In this document: positions 9,509 to 19,007 of the stretch, piece after piece
Numbering within the stretch: position 1 is the first letter of the stretch
Layout of the letters: every line of letters begins with the position of its first letter
Translations under genes and position numbers: made by a program
Notes under the pieces: generated by a model
The model's input: the letters and a program-made list of their open reading frames with translations, nothing else
What the model was told of the DNA's origin: nothing
Database searches by the model: none
Source of the DNA: Noviherbaspirillum sp. Root189
GTDB taxonomy: Bacteria; Pseudomonadota; Gammaproteobacteria; Burkholderiales; Burkholderiaceae_D
DNA length: 64,000 bases
Assembly (NCBI RefSeq): GCF_001428545.1
Contig: NZ_LMHZ01000012.1
Location: 124,546-188,545, forward strand
Direction of reading: 5' to 3'

Positions 9509-11212
9509 ATGCGAGTAACTGACGGCGGTCAGGTCGGTTCTGCGTCCTCGCACGCCCCAACGGACTGGGCTTCCATTGACTGGAAGCTCGTTCAACGGAA
9601 CGTGAGAGTCATGCAGCACCGCGTAGCGAAGGCAACACAGGAAGGCGACTGGCGCAGGGCGAAAGCCTTGCAAAGGATGCTGACCCGCTCGTTTAGTGCG
9701 AAAGCACTGGCAGTGAAACGAGTGACGGAAAACCAAGGCAAACGCACCGCTGGTGTAGACGGCAAGCTGTGGGATACCCCGCAGCAGAAGTACGCCGCGA
9801 TTGCCGGGTTGAAGAAGCATCGGTATCGACCCCTGCCATTACGGAGGGTCTATATTCCGAAGTCGAATGGAAAAGAACGTCCTTTGGGCATTCCAACCAT
9901 GAAGGACCGGGCCATGCAGGCGTTACACCTGTTGGTACTGGACCCGGTCTTGGAATCGGTGAGCGACCCGAACTCGTATGGGTTCAGGAAAAATCGCTGC
10001 ACCGCCGATGCCATGTCACAGATATTTCTCCAGACGTGCCGGAAGGTTTCGGCACAATGGGTCTTAGATGCGGACATCGAAGGCTTCTTTGACCACATCA
10101 ATCATCAATGGATGCTCGACAACGTCTGTATGGACAAAGTTGTGCTTCGGCGGTGGTTGAAATCCGGGGTCGTCGACCGGGGGCAATTGTTCGCGACCAA
10201 CGAGGGCACGCCGCAGGGGGGCATCATCAGCCCTGCGTTGGCCAATTGGACGCTGAACGGTTTGGAGACACAACTGCTGACGCACCTTACTCAGCGACAC
10301 GGCGTATCCAAACTACAGAAGCTGAAAGTAGGTGTTATCCGATACGCAGATGATTTTGTGGTGACCGGGGCTTCACAAGAGCTACTGGAAACCGAAATCA
10401 GGCCATGGATCGAAGCATTTCTCGCTGAGCGAGGCCTGCGACTGTCTAACGCCAAAACGCGTGTCGTACATATCGACCAAGGCTTTGACTTTCTGGGGTG
10501 GAATTTCCGGAAGTACTCGGGAAAGCTGCTTATCAAGCCCAGTAAGAAGAACGTGCAAGTGTTCTATGAAAAGCTACAGAAGGTTATCGGCGACAATCTG
10601 TCGGTAACGCATGAGCAACTTATCGCCATGCTGAATCCGATGCTACGGGGTTGGACGCAGTATCACCGCCCGGTAGTTGCCAAAGAAGCGTTTACACGCC
10701 TCGACTGGTTGTTGCACTGGCGATTGTGGCGATGGGCGAAGCGACGCCACCCGACGAAGAGCGCTGATTGGATCCGTAAGAAGTACTGGCGGACCGTTGA
10801 CGATCGGAATTGGGTATTTGCGACGCCCGTTAAGACGCCCACCGGCAATAAGGAATTGATGGAGTTGTACGAGCTGTCGGCTACATCCATCGAGCGGCAC
10901 AAGAAGGTCAAAGGGGCATATCACCCTTACGACCGGCAATGGGAAGAATACGGGGAAACCCTCCGTCAGGAACGCATGCTCCAAAGCATGCGATACCGGA
11001 AGGAATGGGCTCGCCTGTATGCCGACCAACGCGGTCTTTGTGCGTTGTGCGGGTACGAGATGGACTTGGACAGCGGCTGGCACGATCATCACATTCAGTA
11101 TCGGATGGACGGCGGGTCAGACGCGCTCGGAAATCGAGTACTATTGCACCCTGAATGCCATAGGCGGGTACACAGCCTAGGTTTAACCGTTGTAAAGCCG
11201 GTCTCTGTATAG
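9509..11212 (+). CDS. ltrA: Group II intron reverse transcriptase/maturase with HNH endonuclease domain
   Basis: The 567-residue intron-encoded protein. In order it has an N-terminal RT0-like region (residues 20-75), reverse-transcriptase fingers and palm with KSNGKERPLGIPTMKDR and DADIEGFFDHI, GTPQGGIISPALAN, and the catalytic YADD at residues 279-282. A maturase X region holds MLNPMLRGWTQYHR, and a C-terminal HNH domain (about 508-556) has CALC, WHDHHIQY and HPECHRRVH. It splices the intron RNA and, with the RNA, carries out target-primed insertion. The HNH residues C, H and N are present, so endonuclease activity is plausible. The ATG follows GAGG by about 8 bases. The long leader before it is structured intron RNA (domains I-III). 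No frameshift is seen. Confidence 0.96.
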   Translation: MRVTDGGQVGSASSHAPTDWASIDWKLVQRNVRVMQHRVAKATQEGDWRRAKALQRMLTRSFSAKALAVKRVTENQGKRTAGVDGKLWDTPQQKYAAIAGLKKHRYRPLPLRRVYIPKSNGKERPLGIPTMKDRAMQALHLLVLDPVLESVSDPNSYGFRKNRCTADAMSQIFLQTCRKVSAQWVLDADIEGFFDHINHQWMLDNVCMDKVVLRRWLKSGVVDRGQLFATNEGTPQGGIISPALANWTLNGLETQLLTHLTQRHGVSKLQKLKVGVIRYADDFVVTGASQELLETEIRPWIEAFLAERGLRLSNAKTRVVHIDQGFDFLGWNFRKYSGKLLIKPSKKNVQVFYEKLQKVIGDNLSVTHEQLIAMLNPMLRGWTQYHRPVVAKEAFTRLDWLLHWRLWRWAKRRHPTKSADWIRKKYWRTVDDRNWVFATPVKTPTGNKELMELYELSATSIERHKKVKGAYHPYDRQWEEYGETLRQERMLQSMRYRKEWARLYADQRGLCALCGYEMDLDSGWHDHHIQYRMDGGSDALGNRVLLHPECHRRVHSLGLTVVKPVSV

Positions 11213-11229
11213 AGACTTTTGTTATGCTT

Positions 11230-11263
11230 GAGCCGTGTGCGGTGAAAGTCGCACGCACGGTTC
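11230..11263 (+). ncRNA. Group II intron domain V (catalytic hairpin)
   Basis: A 34-base hairpin starting GAGCCGTG and ending CACGGTTC, closed by a GAAA tetraloop, with the bulge characteristic of domain V. Domain VI follows at about 11264-11302, with a bulged adenosine at 11299 as the likely branch point. Confidence 0.9.
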
Positions 11264-11318
11264 TTAGGGGGGAGGGGTTCCGGTAACGGACCCTTCCTAC
11301 CCTACCCGGAATTCCATT

Positions 11319-12713
11319 ATGACAGCACAACTTTCCAAAAAAGGCGAAGCCTGGTCGGCCCGCTTTTCCGAACCGGTCTCCGACCTGGTCAAACGTTACA
11401 CCGCTTCCGTGTTCTTCGACAAGCGCATGGCGGATGCCGACATACAAGGTTCGCTCGCCCATGCCGAAATGCTGTCGCATCAAGGCATCATCAGTGCACA
11501 GGATTATGCCGACATCCAGCGCGGCATGGCGCAAATCGAGGCAGAAATCGCTTCGGGCAAGTTTGAATGGCTGCTCGACCTTGAAGACGTCCACCTGAAT
11601 ATCGAAAAGCGCCTGACCGAACTGGTCGGCGACGCCGGCAAGCGTCTGCATACCGGCCGCTCGCGCAATGACCAGGTGGCGACCGATATCCGCCTTTACA
11701 TGCGCTCGGCAATCGACGACATCAGCGGACTGCTGCGCGACTTCCGTCTCGCACTGCTCGATCTCGCGGAACAGCATGCCGACACCATCCTGCCGGGCTT
11801 CACCCATATGCAGGTGGCGCAACCGATCACCTTCGGTCATCACATGCTGGCTTATGTGGAAATGTTCAATCGCGATGCGGAACGCATGGCGGATTGCCGC
11901 AAGCGCGTCAACCGCTTGCCCCTGGGCGCCGCAGCGCTCGCTGGAACTACTTTCCCGATTGACCGTGAGCGCGTGGCAAAGACCCTCGGTTTCGATGAAG
12001 TCTGCCGCAACTCGCTGGATGCGGTGTCGGATCGCGACTTCGCCATCGAATTTTGTGCTGCTGCCGCACTGGTGATGACGCATGTCTCGCGCATGTCGGA
12101 AGAACTGGTGATCTGGATGAGCCCACGCGTTGGCTTTATCGATATCGCCGACCGCTTCTGCACCGGCTCGTCGATCATGCCGCAAAAGAAAAATCCGGAT
12201 GTTCCCGAACTGGCCCGCGGCAAGACTGGACGTGTCAACGGTCACCTGATCGGCCTGCTGACCCTGATGAAAGGCCAGCCACTGGCTTACAACAAGGATA
12301 ACCAGGAAGATAAGGAACCGCTGTTCGACACCGTAGATACCGTCGTCGATACCTTGCGTATTTTTGCCGACATGGCGCGCGGCATTACCGTCAAGCCCGA
12401 AGCGATGCGTGCCGCTGCATTGCAGGGTTATGCCACCGCCACCGACCTGGCCGATTACCTGGTGAAGAAAGGCCTGGCTTTCCGCGACGCGCACGAGGCT
12501 GTCGCCCATGCGGTGCGTACCTGCGAACAGCGTGGGTGCGACTTGACCGACCTGACTCTCGATGAAATGCGGACATACTCGCAGTTGATCGAAGCGGATG
12601 TGTTTGAGGTATTGACGCTGGAAGGCTCCGTTGCCGCACGCGATCATATCGGTGGTACCGCCCCTAATCAGGTTCGTGCCGCGATTGCTTACCATCGCAA
12701 ATTACTGGCCTGA
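11319..12713 (+). CDS. argH: Argininosuccinate lyase
   Basis: Splits argininosuccinate into arginine and fumarate, the last step of arginine synthesis. The product has 464 residues, the normal family length. The N-terminus is [31 protein letters not shown] and [17 protein letters not shown] follow, and the fumarase/lyase signature [12 protein letters not shown] near residue 284 holds the mobile catalytic Ser loop. The ATG lies only 13 bases after the intron 3' end. The remaining leader has only a weak GGAA as ribosome-binding site. Expression probably depends on intron splicing or on a promoter inside the intron. It is divergent from the histidine kinase gene across the intron. Confidence 0.97.
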   Translation: MTAQLSKKGEAWSARFSEPVSDLVKRYTASVFFDKRMADADIQGSLAHAEMLSHQGIISAQDYADIQRGMAQIEAEIASGKFEWLLDLEDVHLNIEKRLTELVGDAGKRLHTGRSRNDQVATDIRLYMRSAIDDISGLLRDFRLALLDLAEQHADTILPGFTHMQVAQPITFGHHMLAYVEMFNRDAERMADCRKRVNRLPLGAAALAGTTFPIDRERVAKTLGFDEVCRNSLDAVSDRDFAIEFCAAAALVMTHVSRMSEELVIWMSPRVGFIDIADRFCTGSSIMPQKKNPDVPELARGKTGRVNGHLIGLLTLMKGQPLAYNKDNQEDKEPLFDTVDTVVDTLRIFADMARGITVKPEAMRAAALQGYATATDLADYLVKKGLAFRDAHEAVAHAVRTCEQRGCDLTDLTLDEMRTYSQLIEADVFEVLTLEGSVAARDHIGGTAPNQVRAAIAYHRKLLA

Positions 12714-13204
12714 TCCAAAGTCTCATCTCGGTCATTTTGGTTAGAAGGTCTGAGAGGCAGGGTGCTGACACGGTGCCCTGCTTCCTCACACAAGGCCTAT
12801 CTAGAAGAGACACATAGTTCTGCAAGCGTTGCCAAGTTGCTACAGACCGCAGCAGTCAATCTTGAAAACAAGTATGCTTTGAGTTCGCTGCACCGCATCG
12901 GATTACCTCTCCACCAATCTATCGGGCCCCTCCTTTCCCGCTACATCAAAATCCTCTTAAGTACGCGGTTTTAATAGGTTATCCGTAGTTCTACGTAAGC
13001 GTTTGCACCGGAAAAATGAAAAAACCCATGCGCTTTTGCAGCGCAACATGAAAAGAATTGCGTATGCATTCGGGAACCATTCGTTTGCAAGTTGAAATGA
13101 CATATACTCCCCCGAGTTTTACCTACCCTATATATGGCATTGCGTCCGCCAATAACTAAAATTCTGCGGTCGCGCCAATGATTTCTTATTGATGGAGACA
13201 AATC
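12714..13204. other. Intergenic region argH-dctQ without a supported gene
   Basis: About 490 bases, AT-richer than the surroundings. A short open frame (12762-12974) has no family resemblance and no good ribosome-binding site. An inverted repeat CGTAG-TT-CTACG lies at 12984-12995 and shares CTACGTA with sites upstream of the dctP-type genes. A GATGGAGA Shine-Dalgarno precedes dctQ. I could not place a convincing -35/-10 pair. Confidence 0.6.
12984..12997. promoter_or_regulatory. CGTAG-TT-CTACG palindrome, candidate operator upstream of dctQM
   Basis: An inverted repeat CGTAG/CTACG with a 2-base spacer, about 210 bases upstream of dctQ. The same TACGTAG core occurs at 18605-18611, and ACGTAG at 18575-18580, just upstream of the likely promoter of the binding-protein genes. 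This suggests one regulator for both parts of the transporter. The inference rests on three short matches. Confidence 0.35.
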
Positions 13205-13789
13205 ATGTCTTTCTTGCTTTCACTATCAAGGTTCATTGACGCGCTCAATGAAAAGATAGGAAACGGTATCAGTTGGGCGCTTCTGCTCTCGGTCCTTATC
13301 TGTACAGGCAACGCGCTTGTACGTTATACGTTCAACACCAGCTCAAATGCCTGGCTTGAAATCCAGTGGTATCTGTTCTCGGCAATCTTTTTGCTGGCTA
13401 CCGCATACACGTTGCGTCGTAACGAGCACGTCCGTATCGATGTGGTTGCCGGTCGCTTCTCCAAGCGAACCCAGGTCTGGATCGATCTGTTCGGCTTCCT
13501 GCTTTTCCTGCTTCCGATTACCTGCATCATTCTGTACTACGCGATTCCCTATGCCTGGGATTCCATCCAGAGCCAGGAAGTATCGAGTAACGCCGGCGGC
13601 CTCATTGTCTGGCCGGCAAAGTTGTTGATTCCAGCAGGCTTCCTGCTACTGGCTTTGCAGGGTCTTTCCGAGTTGATCAAGCGTATCGGTTTCCTGCGCG
13701 GCGATCTCGATGCCAGCGCGTTTGAAAAGCAGGCAACCACACCCGAAGAAGAAATCGAGGCGATCAAAGCCGCGAATAAACTTAACTGA
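13205..13789 (+). CDS. dctQ: TRAP transporter small permease (DctQ family)
   Basis: The small membrane subunit of a TRAP transporter, which uses ion gradients to import organic acids delivered by a periplasmic binding protein. The 194 residues hold about four membrane segments (near 19-37, 48-66, 98-118 and 138-155). Family features are NALVRYTFNTSSNAWLEIQWYLF and TAYTLRRNEHVRIDV. A charged tail rich in Glu and Lys ends the protein. It has a good Shine-Dalgarno (GATGGAGA) and lies 17 bases before dctM, in the same operon. The substrate cannot be read from sequence; C4-dicarboxylates or related acids are only suggested by the neighbouring dctA. Confidence 0.92.
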   Translation: MSFLLSLSRFIDALNEKIGNGISWALLLSVLICTGNALVRYTFNTSSNAWLEIQWYLFSAIFLLATAYTLRRNEHVRIDVVAGRFSKRTQVWIDLFGFLLFLLPITCIILYYAIPYAWDSIQSQEVSSNAGGLIVWPAKLLIPAGFLLLALQGLSELIKRIGFLRGDLDASAFEKQATTPEEEIEAIKAANKLN

Positions 13790-13806
13790 TCGCCGGAGAA
13801 CACATA

Positions 13807-15498
13807 ATGGAGCAGTTTCTGATCGCAAACATGGCGCCTGTCATGTTCGGCGCCCTCGTCGTCTTTCTGCTATCGGGTTTCCCCGTAGCCTTCTCACTTG
13901 CCGCCAACGGTTTGTTCTTTGGCCTGCTTGGCATTGAATTCGGCTTGCTCAAGCCTGAGCTCCTGCAGGCGCTGCCAAACCGTATCTTCGGCATCATGTC
14001 CAACGATACCCTGCTGGCGATCCCGTTCTTTACCTTCATGGGCCTGATTCTCGAGCGCTCAGGGATGGCGGAAGATTTGCTGGATACGATTGGACAATTG
14101 TTCGGTCCGATTCGTGGCGGTGTTGCCTATGCAGTCATTTTCGTCGGCGCGCTGCTGGCCGCAACTACTGGCGTGGTCGCTGCGTCGGTCATCTCGATGG
14201 GCCTGATTTCCTTGCCTGTGATGCTGCGTTATGGCTATGACAAGCGTATCGCTTCCGGTGTCATCGCCGCCTCGGGCACGCTCGCACAGATCATCCCGCC
14301 CTCACTGGTGCTGATCGTGATGGCCGACCAGCTGGGACGCTCCGTCGGCGACATGTACAAGGCCGCGTTTGGGCCAGGTCTGCTGCTTACAGTAATGTAT
14401 GCCGGCTACGTGTTGGCAGTGTCAATCTTCAAGCCGGCTGCAGTTCCGGCCCTGCCGCCGGAAGCGCGTAATCTTCGTGAACCGAATGGACGCAGCGGTG
14501 TTGTTTCGCTGTTCGCGCTGCTGCTCGCTGCGGTCGGCATTTCCTTCGGGTTTGCAGAATATTATGGGTCTTCGCACCCCAACGCCGCCAGTGACGAAGT
14601 AGGTATTTATTCGGCCGCGGTCGGCATCGCAGTGGCTTTCGTACTTGCGCTCGCAAACCGCAAGCTGAAGCTCGGACTGCTGTCGCGCATGGCTGAAAAG
14701 GTCGTATTCGTCCTGATCCCGCCGTTGGCGCTGATTTTCCTGGTACTTGGTACGATTTTCGTTGGTATCGCGACGCCGACCGAAGGCGGCGGCATGGGCG
14801 CATTCGGCGCGCTGGTACTGGCCATGATGAATCGTCGCCTGTCCTGGTCACTGATGAAGCAAGCGATGGATTCGACGACACGTCTGTCGTGCTTCGTGGT
14901 TTTCATCCTGATCGGTTCGAGCGTGTTCGGCCTGACCTTCCGTGCGGTCAATGGCGACTTGTGGGTAGAGCATCTGCTGACCTCTTTACCGGGCGGCACG
15001 ATGGGATTCCTCATCGTCGTCAACATCATGTTCTTCGCGCTGGCCTTCTTCCTGGACTTCTTTGAACTGGCCTTCATCCTGGTGCCGCTGGTCGGACCGG
15101 TTGCCGAAAAACTGGGTATCGACCTGATCTGGTTCGGCGTGCTGCTGGGAGTGAACATGCAAACCTCCTTCATGCACCCGCCCTTTGGCTTCGCACTGTT
15201 CTATTTGCGGTCAGTCGCGCCGAAAGAGGTTAAAACCTCGGATATTTACTGGGGTGCGGTACCTTTCGTATTGATACAGGTGATCATGGTCGCCTTGATC
15301 ATTGCCTTCCCGCAGCTTGTGTCGATCGAAAAGAAAACCGACATGAAAGAACAAATCGAGCTTAAGATCGACATTCCGTCGCAGCAAGAATCGCCTGATA
15401 GCGGCACACCGCAGCTCAATTTCTCGAATGAGAACGAGCAGCAAGAAAGCAGTGATGCGCCACAGCTCAACTTCTCGACAGACGATGAGAAAAAATAA
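13807..15498 (+). CDS. dctM: TRAP transporter large permease (DctM family) with unusual repeated acidic tail
   Basis: The large channel subunit of the TRAP transporter. At 563 residues it is well above the roughly 430 of classical DctM. It has many membrane helices and family motifs such as GFPVAFSLAANGLFFG, IPFFTFMGLILERSGMAEDLL, ATTGVVAASVISMGL and SGTLAQIIPPS. Part of the extra length is an insert around residues 210-300 seen in the large DctM subgroup. The rest is a hydrophilic tail after residue 500 that contains a duplicated unit, QQES...PQLNFS, encoded at 15382-15438 and 15439-15495. A strong terminator follows 20 bases after the stop. It is cotranscribed with dctQ. The binding proteins lie on the opposite strand. 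Confidence 0.92.
   Translation: MEQFLIANMAPVMFGALVVFLLSGFPVAFSLAANGLFFGLLGIEFGLLKPELLQALPNRIFGIMSNDTLLAIPFFTFMGLILERSGMAEDLLDTIGQLFGPIRGGVAYAVIFVGALLAATTGVVAASVISMGLISLPVMLRYGYDKRIASGVIAASGTLAQIIPPSLVLIVMADQLGRSVGDMYKAAFGPGLLLTVMYAGYVLAVSIFKPAAVPALPPEARNLREPNGRSGVVSLFALLLAAVGISFGFAEYYGSSHPNAASDEVGIYSAAVGIAVAFVLALANRKLKLGLLSRMAEKVVFVLIPPLALIFLVLGTIFVGIATPTEGGGMGAFGALVLAMMNRRLSWSLMKQAMDSTTRLSCFVVFILIGSSVFGLTFRAVNGDLWVEHLLTSLPGGTMGFLIVVNIMFFALAFFLDFFELAFILVPLVGPVAEKLGIDLIWFGVLLGVNMQTSFMHPPFGFALFYLRSVAPKEVKTSDIYWGAVPFVLIQVIMVALIIAFPQLVSIEKKTDMKEQIELKIDIPSQQESPDSGTPQLNFSNENEQQESSDAPQLNFSTDDEKK
15382..15495 (+). repeat. Two-copy direct repeat in the 3' end of dctM
   Basis: Two consecutive 57-base units, each starting CAGCAAGAA and containing CAGCTCAA-TTCTCGA with small changes. 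They encode QQES-PDSG-TPQLNFSNENE and QQES-SDA-PQLNFSTDDE. They look like a tandem duplication that has since diverged. Confidence 0.75.
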
Positions 15499-15518
15499 GC
15501 TTTAGTGTAGTTGTGAAG

Positions 15519-15553
15519 GCCCCGCCCGGTTACCGCGCGGGGCTTTTGTTTTA
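15519..15553 (+). terminator. Rho-independent terminator after dctM
   Basis: A stem made of GCCCCGC and GCGGGGC around a short loop is followed directly by TTTTGTTTT. It lies about 20 bases after the dctM stop. Confidence 0.9.
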
Positions 15554-15996
15554 CAGGAAGCTGCTAAAGCGTTTTCATCCTGACCGGGCCACGCAAGGCC
15601 GAGGTGATTTGCTTGCGGAACAAGGCGCGACGAGGCGACGACGCGACGACGCGGCATGGGAAGCCATGAAAGAAACGAACGTTCCATATCCTATTCAGAT
15701 TGGAGCGCACGGCGCGCGCGAGACGGGAAGGATGGAAAAGATCTTGCAAGAGCGCAGAAGAGAAATCTGCAAGGCAAGGTTCAGAGTGAATTCGTATTGA
15801 CTAGCAGCGCAATAAATTCAGAGCGCAACGTAACAGCGTCACACGAAGCAACGCCGCCATGACCGTCCAAGCAGTCCGGGGCGGCAATACATCATGCCAG
15901 CATCAATGCTAAGCGTACGTCATGGTGATGCGAGGCATCCTGCAGCGCACGGCAAGGCGATGCGCTGCAGGACTTTACTGCAGGATGAGACTCAAG
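15554..15996. other. Gene-free region between dctM and the first binding-protein gene
   Basis: About 440 bases between convergent genes. It contains a low-complexity GACGACGCGACGACG stretch near 15630-15655 and a perfect 11-base inverted repeat at 15938-15972. Open frames here have no recognisable protein character. Confidence 0.6.
15938..15972. repeat. Inverted repeat downstream of the first binding-protein gene
   Basis: TCCTGCAGCGC (15938-15948) and GCGCTGCAGGA (15962-15972) form a perfect 11-base stem with a 13-base loop. A third partial copy, CTGCAGGAT, lies at 15979-15987. It sits 25 bases after the stop of the minus-strand gene but has no T-run, so it may be a 3'-end stabilising or Rho-assisted hairpin rather than a classical terminator. 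Confidence 0.55.
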
Positions 15997-17076
<1,080 letters not shown>

Positions 17077-17301
17077 TTTGTCTCCTGTTGAATGAAGCCT
17101 CAAATCATTGTGAGTCTTGCGCCGTGATGGCGTTGCGCAAAACCTGACACTAACCAGCGGACTGGTGACGGACGCCGTAAATCGCAGCATGTTTTGCGTC
17201 CACTTTGACACCTGCCCGACAACCCAGAAGAATGCCATAAAAATTCAATTTCGTCCGGGAATTAGTTATTAATGGTCGATGGCGCATCGCCCGCACCAAA
17301 T

Positions 17302-17333
17302 GAAAAAGCCCGCTGCACGTTCGTGCTGCGGGC
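17302..17333 (-). terminator. Rho-independent terminator after binding-protein copy 2
   Basis: On the minus strand, GCCCGCAGCAC and GTGCAGCGGGC form a stem followed by TTTTTC. It lies 40 bases after the stop of copy 2 and separates it from copy 1, which therefore needs its own promoter or read-through. Confidence 0.88.
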
Positions 17334-17372
17334 CTTAATCACTGCAACTGCGGCTTCACTTCTTACCGACGC

Positions 17373-18452
17373 TTACTTGCGTGTAATCATGAAGTTTTGC
17401 AGCGGCACTTCAGCCACCGAGAACCACTGGTTCTGATCCTGGCGGAATCGCTTCCAGGGTTCATAAATCTTCTTGAACTTGGCGTTCTTGGCGGCTTCTT
17501 CTTCCATGACTTGATTGGTCGCCTTGTAGCAGGCTTCCATGATTTCTTTGGAGAATTGACGCAGCTTCACACCGTTCTTCAGCAAACGAGCGAGCGCCGC
17601 AGGGTTTCTCGCGTCGTACTCGGCCTGCATGGTAACGTGCGATTCATACGAGGCGGCTTCGATCGCTGCCTGATATTCCTTCGGCAGCTTTTCCCACTCC
17701 TTGATACCGATGTAAAAGGAAACCTGAAGGCCTGCTTCCCACCAGCCTGGTGTGTAGTAGAACGGGGCGACCTTGTTGAAGCCGAGTTTTTCGTCGTCGT
17801 ACGGACCGATCCATTCCGCCGCATCGATCGTGCCCTTTTCCAGCGCCGGGTAGATGTCACCGCCAGCGATCTGCTGCGGCACCAGGCCCAGGTTCTGCAT
17901 CACGCGGCCGGCGAAGCCGCCGATACGCATCTTCAGGCCGTTCAGGTCCTGCACGGTTTTTACTTCCTTGCGGAACCAGCCGCCCATCTGTGCGCCAGTG
18001 TTGCCGCCCATGAAGTTGATGATGCCGTAGTCTTTGAAGAATTCGCGGGTCAGCGCCTTGCCGCCGCCCTGGTCCCACCATGCTGTCTGCTGACGCGAGT
18101 TGAGGCCGAAAGGCACCACGCCGTCAAAGGCGAATGTCGGATCTTTGCCGAAATAGTAGTAGGAAGCACTGTGTCCCATTTCCACGGTGCCAGCCTGGAC
18201 CGCGTCCATGACCTGCAGCGCCGGAACGATCTCACCGCCCGCGAACACGCGGATATTGAATTTGCCGCCTGTCAGTGCAGCGACGCGCTTGGAAAATACT
18301 TCTGCTGCGCCATAGATGGTATCGAGCGACTTCGGGAAGCTTGATGCAAGCCGCCAGTTGATGGTGGGCTGCGTCTGGGCAAGCGCCGGTGCCGCGATGG
18401 CACCGGCTGCCGTGCCGGCAGCAGCCTTCTTGATAAATGAACGACGTTCCAT
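17373..18452 (-). CDS. TRAP transporter substrate-binding protein (DctP type), copy 2
   Basis: A 359-residue paralogue of copy 1 with the same length, the same Tat signal (MERRSFIKKAAAG...APALAQ) and most positions identical, including PTINWRLASSFPKSLDT, GGKFNIRVFAGGEIVPALQ and YYYFGKDPTFAFD. Differences cluster around the binding cleft (for example MGHSASYYYFG versus MGHTAPYYYFG, and AAEWIGPYDDEK versus AVEWTTPYDDEK), so ligand preference could differ. The ATG at 18452 follows AAGGAGACAAA. A sigma70-like promoter lies at 18536-18565. Copies 1 and 2 are separated by a terminator, so they can be expressed at different levels. Confidence 0.9.
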   Translation of the reverse strand: MERRSFIKKAAAGTAAGAIAAPALAQTQPTINWRLASSFPKSLDTIYGAAEVFSKRVAALTGGKFNIRVFAGGEIVPALQVMDAVQAGTVEMGHSASYYYFGKDPTFAFDGVVPFGLNSRQQTAWWDQGGGKALTREFFKDYGIINFMGGNTGAQMGGWFRKEVKTVQDLNGLKMRIGGFAGRVMQNLGLVPQQIAGGDIYPALEKGTIDAAEWIGPYDDEKLGFNKVAPFYYTPGWWEAGLQVSFYIGIKEWEKLPKEYQAAIEAASYESHVTMQAEYDARNPAALARLLKNGVKLRQFSKEIMEACYKATNQVMEEEAAKNAKFKKIYEPWKRFRQDQNQWFSVAEVPLQNFMITRK

Positions 18453-18535
18453 TTTGTCTCCTTGAGAATTGAACACAGGTTGTATGCGGAACCGCGCTTT
18501 GGTGTCCAGCGGATAGCCGGATCGCGAGCATAGGG

Positions 18536-18565
18536 ATTCTAGAGGCGCAAATAAGCCCGAAGCAA
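18536..18565 (-). promoter_or_regulatory. Predicted sigma70 promoter of binding-protein copy 2
   Basis: On the minus strand, TTGCTT (18560-18565), an 18-base spacer and TAGAAT (18536-18541). It lies about 84 bases upstream of the ATG. Two TACGTAG-like sites (18575-18580 and 18605-18611), spaced 30 bases apart, lie immediately upstream of the -35, where an activator would bind. Confidence 0.55.
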
Positions 18566-18572
18566 TACTAAA

Positions 18573-18614
18573 CCACGTAGGCGGTAACAGTGCTTAGGTA
18601 GAAATACGTAGAGG
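18573..18614. promoter_or_regulatory. Two ACGTAG sites upstream of the binding-protein promoter
   Basis: CCACGTAGG (18573-18581) and AATACGTAGAG (18603-18613) share ACGTAG. They are 30 bases apart, three helical turns, centred at roughly -49 and -79 from the predicted start. The same core appears in the palindrome upstream of dctQ (12984-12997). Candidate regulator sites; the regulator is not in the window. Confidence 0.35.
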
Positions 18615-18869
18615 AAATTGGAGCAGCGTGCGCTGGCGTGAATGAGCGAGACAAGTTATGGCCGGTTTTCATAGAGGTCGGCTCGGGCTCAGGGTGAGGA
18701 AAGCAGACTAAACGGAGCTACCGATACGTCCTTGATGAAAAGTTTGAAGGTATGCCCATGTTAAATTTCATCGATCTCCAATTCAAGCATCGCCGCAGAA
18801 TTCCGTGCTGCATCGATCTTCACAGCGCAGTAACGGTTTCTACTGGATGTCCACAATTGCGCACGACAT

Positions 18870-18891
18870 GTTGCATCCGACAGAATGCAAC
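18870..18891. promoter_or_regulatory. Palindrome upstream of dctA
   Basis: GTTGCAT (18870-18876) and ATGCAAC (18885-18891) form a perfect 7-base inverted repeat with an 8-base spacer, about 117 bases before the dctA start. The shape and position fit an operator. The rest of the roughly 550-base region between copy 2 and dctA holds no gene that I can support, and no -24/-12 sigma54 promoter was recognised. Confidence 0.4.
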
Positions 18892-19007
18892 GTTCCCGCG
18901 ATCTAGCCACTCTCAATACAGACTGGCGCCCGGATACAAAAGTACAAAGGCGATCGCAGCATTCATTCCCGATTTTTGCATATCCTGCGCTGACAACGGA
19001 GCCATCC

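Larger units (their letters stand above)
8432..11305 (+). mobile_element. Group II intron (complete, with RT-maturase-HNH ORF)
   Basis: The 5' boundary is set by GTGCG at 8432, the usual group IIB start. It is confirmed by pairing of the preceding six exon bases GATTCA (8426-8431, IBS1) with TGAATC (9123-9128, EBS1), which lies in a 9-base loop closed by TCCT (9117-9120) and AGGA (9130-9133). A further T-G wobble extends the pairing. Domain V is the 34-base hairpin at 11230-11263, with a GAAA tetraloop. Domain VI follows, with a bulged A at 11299, seven bases from the end, and the intron ends in TAC at 11305. Domain I hairpins are visible at 8551-8578 and around 8580-8611. The intron-encoded protein occupies domain IV. 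Everything needed for splicing and retrohoming appears intact. Confidence 0.93.

Noticed and set aside
10908-12695. A 595-residue minus-strand open frame across the intron ORF and argH
   Set aside because: It is antisense to two genes with clear family motifs, has no recognisable motif and spans the intron/exon boundary, so it is a chance open frame in GC-rich DNA.
12762-12974. A 70-residue open frame between argH and dctQ
   Set aside because: No family resemblance, no ribosome-binding site and unlike codon use.
15513-15800. A 95-residue open frame after dctM
   Set aside because: It overlaps the dctM terminator and a low-complexity GACGACG stretch, and shows no protein features.
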